Source: RHLJ01 sp965222205
GTDB taxonomy: Bacteria > Bacteroidota > Rhodothermia > Balneolales > Balneolaceae
Length of the DNA: 64,000 bases
Reading direction: 5' to 3'
Assembly: GCA_965222205.1 (NCBI GenBank)
Contig: OZ244932.1
Coordinates: 806,001-870,000, forward strand
The notes below the pieces were generated by a model. It made no database searches. It worked only from the letters and a program-made list of their open reading frames with translations, and was not told the origin of the DNA. Shown here piece by piece: positions 59,649-64,000 of this stretch; within the stretch, counting starts at the first letter, position 1, and each line of letters starts with the position of its first letter. The position numbers were made by a program, and so were the translations under genes.

Positions 59649-61022
59649 ATGAATTCTTATTCAAAAAAAATAGCGCTAGTTACTCTCTTAATAGGAGTGG
59701 TATTTGCAAGCTGTGGAACCCCTGAAAAAAAATCAGAAGCTCCCCGGTTAAGTATTGTTGAGCATCCCGAATGGAGCAAAAACGCAAATATTTACGAGGT
59801 AAATATTCGGCAATATTCCCCGGAAGGAACCTTTAATGCTTTTCGTGAGGACCTTCCCCGTTTAAAAGAGATGGGTGTTAAAATCTTATGGCTGATGCCT
59901 GTTCAGCCTATCGGTGAATTAAACCGTAAAGGTACACTTGGGAGCTATTATTCCATCAAAGACTACAAAGGGATAAACCCGGAGTTTGGTACCAAAGAAG
60001 ATTTTAAAGCTCTGGTTGATGAAGCTCATGAGATGGGATTTAAAGTGATTCTTGATTGGGTAGCAAATCATTCGGCATGGGATAATCCATGGACGGAAAA
60101 CAAAGATTGGTATACCTTAGACGAAGACGGCAACTTCCAGCCACCGGTAGCAGACTGGAGCGATGTGATTGATCTTAACTATGAAAATGAGGATATGCGT
60201 GCCGCAATGATCGATGCGCTAGTCTACTGGGTAGACGAGTTTGGTATAGATGGATATCGTTGCGATGTAGCAGGGATGGTTCCGGTAGATTTTTGGATTA
60301 CTGCCCACGAAGAATTAGATAAAATAAAAGATGTATTCATGTTAGCGGAAGATGGGGAACCTGAATTGCTGTTTGAAGCGTTTGATATGAATTATGCCTG
60401 GGAGTATGCTCATGTAATTCGGGAGATTGCAAAAGGAGAGCAAACATTCGCAGACCTGGATGCACTTCTGGAAAAAAACGCAAAACGATTTCCTAAGAAT
60501 TCGTACCGAATGTATTTCACTTCAAATCATGATGAGAACTCATGGAATGGTACTGATCCGGATATGTACGGAGAGAACTTCGAAAACTTTGCAGTGCTTT
60601 CGGCTACGGTTCAGGGGATGCCATTGATTTACAACGGACAGGAGTCGGTTCTGGATAAACAACTCGAGTTTTTTGAAAAAGATGAAATCCCCTGGAAGGA
60701 TTATTCCTATCAGGATTTTTACACGTTACTGTTAGACCTTAATACAACGAATCAGGCTCTCTGGAACGGAGCGTATGGCGGTGATTTTAATCGTATTTCT
60801 TCCCCTGAAGAAACGTATGCATTCTCCCGTAAAAAAGGCACCGATGAAGTTATTGTGGCGATCAATAACTCCGATGAACCAAAACAGATTTCGGTGCCAC
60901 TATGGTCGTCAAGTACCTACGCGAAATACGGAGTTACCGAAGGAGAAATAAATGACACGGACAGAAAAACATACAACTTCGAATTGCCTCCGCACCGCTG
61001 GTTTATATTAGCTACTAAATAA
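59649..61022 (+). CDS. GH13 alpha-amylase-family lipoprotein
   Basis: A 457-residue lipoprotein (IGVVFASCGTPEKK, C22) consisting almost only of the catalytic barrel and a small C-terminal domain. Catalytic residues are visible: DWVANHSAW, GYRCDVAGM with nucleophile D206, MLAEDGEPE with acid E234 and TSNHDENSW (H294, D295). It is shorter than the preceding GH13 enzyme and lacks carbohydrate-binding domains, fitting a second periplasmic step on short oligomers. It lies 7 bp after the preceding gene. Confidence 0.9.
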   Translation: MNSYSKKIALVTLLIGVVFASCGTPEKKSEAPRLSIVEHPEWSKNANIYEVNIRQYSPEGTFNAFREDLPRLKEMGVKILWLMPVQPIGELNRKGTLGSYYSIKDYKGINPEFGTKEDFKALVDEAHEMGFKVILDWVANHSAWDNPWTENKDWYTLDEDGNFQPPVADWSDVIDLNYENEDMRAAMIDALVYWVDEFGIDGYRCDVAGMVPVDFWITAHEELDKIKDVFMLAEDGEPELLFEAFDMNYAWEYAHVIREIAKGEQTFADLDALLEKNAKRFPKNSYRMYFTSNHDENSWNGTDPDMYGENFENFAVLSATVQGMPLIYNGQESVLDKQLEFFEKDEIPWKDYSYQDFYTLLLDLNTTNQALWNGAYGGDFNRISSPEETYAFSRKKGTDEVIVAINNSDEPKQISVPLWSSSTYAKYGVTEGEINDTDRKTYNFELPPHRWFILATK

Positions 61023-61037
61023 TCTAAGACCTGAATA

Positions 61038-62555
61038 ATGTCTAATACTCCAAAAACAAAACCCCGACTAAATTTTATCCAGCTCTGGAATATGAGTTTC
61101 GGATTCTTAGGAATTCAGATGGGTTTCGCATTACAAAATGCCAACACCAGTCGAATTTTTGAGACCCTTGGTGCCGATACTTCAAGTCTGGCTATTTACT
61201 GGCTTGCAGCGCCCGTTACCGGGTTAATTGTACAGCCAATTATCGGTTATTATTCAGACAGAACCTGGCTTCCCAAATGGGGCAGGAGACGACCTTATTT
61301 TGCTCTTGGTGCGATTACCGGAGCGATCGCACTGGTTGCCATGCCTAATTCCGCCGCACTTTGGATTGCCGTTGGTGTACTTTGGATTATGGACGCTTCC
61401 ATCAACATTACTATGGAGCCTTTCAGAGCTTTTGTAGGTGATTTGTTGCCGGAAGACCAGCGAACTTCGGGTTTTGCGATGCAAAGCTTTTTTATTGGGA
61501 TTGGAGCCTTGGTAGCTTCTTTCCTCCCATGGATTTTTGCAAACTGGCTGGATATACCTAATACAGCACCGGAAGGTGTAATTCCCCCTTCGGTTAAGTA
61601 CTCGTTCTATATTGGGGCGGCAATGTATTTCATAACGGTGATGTGGACGGTATTTACAACCAAAGAATACCCGCCTGAAGAGGACGAAGATCATGATGAG
61701 CCGGCAATGGCAAGTGATGAAGAATCGATGTTTGCGAATAAATTTAACCGCATTGGTCTGGTTTATTTTTTAACAGGAGCTGTTTTTTCTGGTTTCGTTG
61801 CAATCGCTGGAATCGATAAACAATTACATGTATTAGGTGGTGGCTTAATCATTTTTGGATTGGTACATTTTCTGGGTTCATCGCTTACGAAAGGTGGAAG
61901 AACCAGATCAGCACTGGTTCACATTGTTAAAGACTTCAACACGATGCCAAAAACGATGGTACAACTAGCAGTTGTTCAGTTTTTTACCTGGTTTGCCCTG
62001 TTTTCTATGTGGATTTATACGACCTCTGCAGTTACCTCTCATATTTACGGAACAACAGATACCACTTCTTTACTTTACAATCAGGGAGCTGATATGGTGG
62101 GTAATTTATTCGGCGGCTATAATGGAATCGCAGCATTGGCAGCTATTATGTTACCATGGATAGCACGCAAAACCAGTCGCAAAGTAACGCACATGCTTGC
62201 ATTGGTTATTGGAGGTATAGGCCTTATCTCAATCTACTTCATCAGTAACCCAAGTATGCTTTGGTTAAGTATGGTAGGTGTTGGGATTGCCTGGGCAAGT
62301 ATTTTATCTATGCCTTATGCAATACTATCAGGTTCTATACCGGCCGAAAAGATGGGATACTATATGGGAGTTTTTAATTTCTTTATTGTAATTCCTCAAA
62401 TTCTGGCAGCCTCCGTTTTAGGGTTTATCCTGACCTCACTTTTTGGAGGACAGACTATTCTGATTCTTGTTTTAGGAGGAGTTTCGATGATACTTTCCGG
62501 AATTTTATGTTTGAGAGTAGACGATCAGGGACAATCCGAAGGAGTTAGAGGCTAG
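61038..62555 (+). CDS. MFS/GPH-type sugar permease (SLC45-like)
   Basis: A 505-residue permease with 12 membrane segments. Its first helices carry the sugar-symporter pattern LWNMSFGFLGIQMGFALQN, then YYSDRTWLPKWGRRRPYF, the loop motif between helices 2 and 3 of the GPH/SLC45 group. It should bring maltose or maltodextrin into the cytoplasm with protons. It is the last gene of the locus; a strong terminator follows. A charged loop (EDEDHDEPAMASDEESM) lies in the middle. Confidence 0.9.
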   Translation: MSNTPKTKPRLNFIQLWNMSFGFLGIQMGFALQNANTSRIFETLGADTSSLAIYWLAAPVTGLIVQPIIGYYSDRTWLPKWGRRRPYFALGAITGAIALVAMPNSAALWIAVGVLWIMDASINITMEPFRAFVGDLLPEDQRTSGFAMQSFFIGIGALVASFLPWIFANWLDIPNTAPEGVIPPSVKYSFYIGAAMYFITVMWTVFTTKEYPPEEDEDHDEPAMASDEESMFANKFNRIGLVYFLTGAVFSGFVAIAGIDKQLHVLGGGLIIFGLVHFLGSSLTKGGRTRSALVHIVKDFNTMPKTMVQLAVVQFFTWFALFSMWIYTTSAVTSHIYGTTDTTSLLYNQGADMVGNLFGGYNGIAALAAIMLPWIARKTSRKVTHMLALVIGGIGLISIYFISNPSMLWLSMVGVGIAWASILSMPYAILSGSIPAEKMGYYMGVFNFFIVIPQILAASVLGFILTSLFGGQTILILVLGGVSMILSGILCLRVDDQGQSEGVRG

Positions 62556-62589
62556 ATCTATTTTTATATATATGAGTATTGATTCTTTA

Positions 62590-62619
62590 AAAACACCAAT
62601 GAGAACATTGGTGTTTTTT
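62590..62619 (+). terminator. Rho-independent terminator of the alpha-glucan locus
   Basis: AAAACACCAATG and CATTGGTGTTTT form a perfect 12-bp stem around an AGAA loop, followed by further Ts. It starts 35 bp after the permease stop and ends the operon. Confidence 0.9.
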
Positions 62620-62658
62620 CTATTTCTGACAAGATGATAAGTTTCTTAATTTAACCGC

Positions 62659-63183
62659 ATGAGACTCGATCAGAAATATTTTGTACCGTTTATCTTGGTA
62701 TGCGCTGCTTTTACTTTGCTTTTTATTGTAATTTCTTCCTTTAACTTTACAGAGCGAAGGCAAGAACGATTTACAGAATACACAATGCAATACGATGCAT
62801 TGCTAACCAAAACTCATCCCTATATTGATAAAAGTGATAGCTTGCGACTCGGAGATATAAAAGGAAAAGAAATTCTGGTTTTGTTCTGGGCTTCCTGGTC
62901 AGAGAAGTCTGCTGAAATTATGAATGTATTAGATGTAGTAAAAGCCCAAAGAGATGATCTCACTATTGTTGCGGCTTTAGTAAAAGATGCAAAGGAAAGT
63001 ATTGAAGAAGGGACCTTGAATTTTGATTTTGAATACATTGACGGTACGATTCTTTTTAATGAACTAAGAGCACCGGGTATTCCGAGCTTCATCCTTCTGG
63101 ATGAAAACGGAGAGCTGAAGTTTACCCATGTCGGCTATAAAGAAGGCGAAGTAAGTGAGCTGCTAATGCCTTCATCAGAATGA
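62659..63183 (+). CDS. Membrane-anchored thioredoxin-like (TlpA-type) protein lacking the CxxC
   Basis: A 174-residue protein with an N-terminal membrane anchor (FVPFILVCAAFTLLFIVISS) and a TlpA/AhpC-like thioredoxin fold (KEILVLFWASWSEKSAEIMN, APGIPSFILLDENGELKF). Where thioredoxins read WCxxC, this reads WSEKS, so both redox cysteines are gone. The cis-proline (GIPSF) is kept. It may be a binding or structural relative. Its stop overlaps the start of the next aminotransferase gene (ATGA). Confidence 0.82.
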   Translation: MRLDQKYFVPFILVCAAFTLLFIVISSFNFTERRQERFTEYTMQYDALLTKTHPYIDKSDSLRLGDIKGKEILVLFWASWSEKSAEIMNVLDVVKAQRDDLTIVAALVKDAKESIEEGTLNFDFEYIDGTILFNELRAPGIPSFILLDENGELKFTHVGYKEGEVSELLMPSSE

Positions 63184-64000
63184 CCAATTTTATAGTCTAT
63201 AACGGACAACTTCTACCCGAAGAAGAGGTGCGGATTTCACCGGCGAACAGAGGAATTATGTATGGCGATGGTTGTTTTGATACCTTTCGATTTTATAAAG
63301 GAAAGTTTTTGAGACTTGAGGCACATTTCGAACGCACAAAAGCCACGGCAGAATATTTGGGGATTGATGTTATGTTTGATTTTGAAGGATTCAAGGCTAA
63401 AATTCTCGAACTGCTCGAAGCTAATGAGTTATTGAATGAGGATGCAATGGTTCGGGTTCAATGCTGGAGAGAAGGAAGTCGCGGGTATAGAACAGATTCA
63501 GTACAAGGAAACTGGTTAACAATCTGCACGCCTTATATGGCATCTAAAGAGCCAATAGATTTAGCTACCGTAAACACTCGCACAATTCCATCTGAAGCCT
63601 TAGACCGAAAATTTAAGCTCTCCAATGGCATCAATTATATTATTGCATCGAGGGAAGCTTCAAAAAAGGGAGCAGATGACGCTTTAATGCTTACCATCAA
63701 TGAGAAAGTAAGCGAGACCACTATTGCCAACGTCTTTTGGATAAAAGGAAATACCTGCTTTACCCCATCTTTAGAATGCGATTTATTTCCAGGAATCACG
63801 CGAAATACTCTGATCAGTTTACTCAGGAGAAACAATGACTTTAAAGTAATTGAAGGGGAATTCAGTGTTGATAAAATTAAAGCCGCAGATTCTGTTTTTA
63901 CAACAAATTCATTGAAAGAAGTAGTACCAGTGAAATCTATTGACGAAGTAAGATTTGATGTAAATCACAAGTCAATCAGTATTGCTGAAGAGATGTATGA
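63180..64000 (+). CDS. Class IV PLP aminotransferase (partial at window end)
   Basis: The frame starts MTNFIVYNGQLLPEEEVRIS and is still open at the window edge. It contains MYGDGCFDTFRFYKG, the Schiff-base lysine in RKFKLSNGINYIIASREA, SETTIANVFW and FPGITRNTLI, which define fold-type IV enzymes: branched-chain aminotransferase, D-amino acid aminotransferase or 4-amino-4-deoxychorismate lyase. The size suggests the PabC/DAT-like group. Start is fixed by the ATGA overlap with the preceding gene. Confidence 0.88.
   Translation, partial: MTNFIVYNGQLLPEEEVRISPANRGIMYGDGCFDTFRFYKGKFLRLEAHFERTKATAEYLGIDVMFDFEGFKAKILELLEANELLNEDAMVRVQCWREGSRGYRTDSVQGNWLTICTPYMASKEPIDLATVNTRTIPSEALDRKFKLSNGINYIIASREASKKGADDALMLTINEKVSETTIANVFWIKGNTCFTPSLECDLFPGITRNTLISLLRRNNDFKVIEGEFSVDKIKAADSVFTTNSLKEVVPVKSIDEVRFDVNHKSISIAEEMY

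Overview
The window is a chromosomal segment of an AT-rich, Gram-negative, Bacteroidetes-like bacterium. The best guess is the phylum Balneolota (Balneola/Gracilimonas type) or a close relative. Signs for this are type IX secretion C-terminal domains with the NYPNPFNPSTN signature on two proteins, a PorV-like outer-membrane protein, a TonB receptor with an N-terminal carboxypeptidase-regulatory-like domain, a DUF6090-type membrane protein and a Kgd-type fused 2-oxoglutarate dehydrogenase. No rRNA, tRNA, CRISPR array or complete prophage was seen.

Layout. 1-4.7 kb: class I aminotransferase divergent from an Lrp/AsnC regulator, then DoxX, metallo-beta-lactamase-fold and SDR genes, with the truncated tail of a TetR regulator. 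4.7-8.2 kb: threonine synthase carrying a LeuA-type regulatory domain, two back-to-back short tandem-repeat arrays, a small acidic protein and anmK. 8.2-11.3 kb: two toxin-antitoxin pairs, each with a clear palindromic operator, a glycosylase-like protein, and an IS200-like (RAYT) transposase preceded by an array of REP-like hairpins. 11.3-22.7 kb: UbiA-family prenyltransferase, thioredoxin-like protein, class III aminotransferase and succinate-semialdehyde-type dehydrogenase, then accessory genes (nucleotidyltransferase, SRPBCC, outer-membrane barrel, Crp/Fnr regulator, methyltransferase, SDR, cupin) and a frameshifted SDR-DUF2867 gene. 22.7-27.4 kb: a cyanophycin module (synthetase, cyanophycinase, isoaspartyl dipeptidase). 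27.5-35.2 kb: accessory genes including a TetR/FAD-monooxygenase divergent pair, an ATP-grasp gene bounded by an inverted repeat, a VWA lipoprotein and a secreted CbiX-like protein. 35.3-43.4 kb: kgd, a CrtI-like oxidoreductase, two rhomboid proteases and ispG. 43.6-62.6 kb: a large alpha-glucan (starch/maltodextrin) utilisation operon. 62.6-64 kb: thioredoxin-like and class IV aminotransferase genes, the latter cut by the window edge.

How the genes work together. The alpha-glucan locus has a TonB receptor, a 1207-residue surface protein, a PorV-like protein, a SusE/F-like binding protein with a T9SS tail, a LacI regulator, one T9SS-exported GH13 enzyme, two GH13 lipoproteins and an MFS sugar permease. 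A near-perfect LacI-type operator lies just upstream of the receptor gene. No SusD is recognisable. The cyanophycin genes form a make-store-degrade cycle for an Arg/Asp polymer. The stretch between 8 and 33 kb is rich in small palindromic elements, toxin-antitoxin genes and gene remnants, which suggests continuing turnover.
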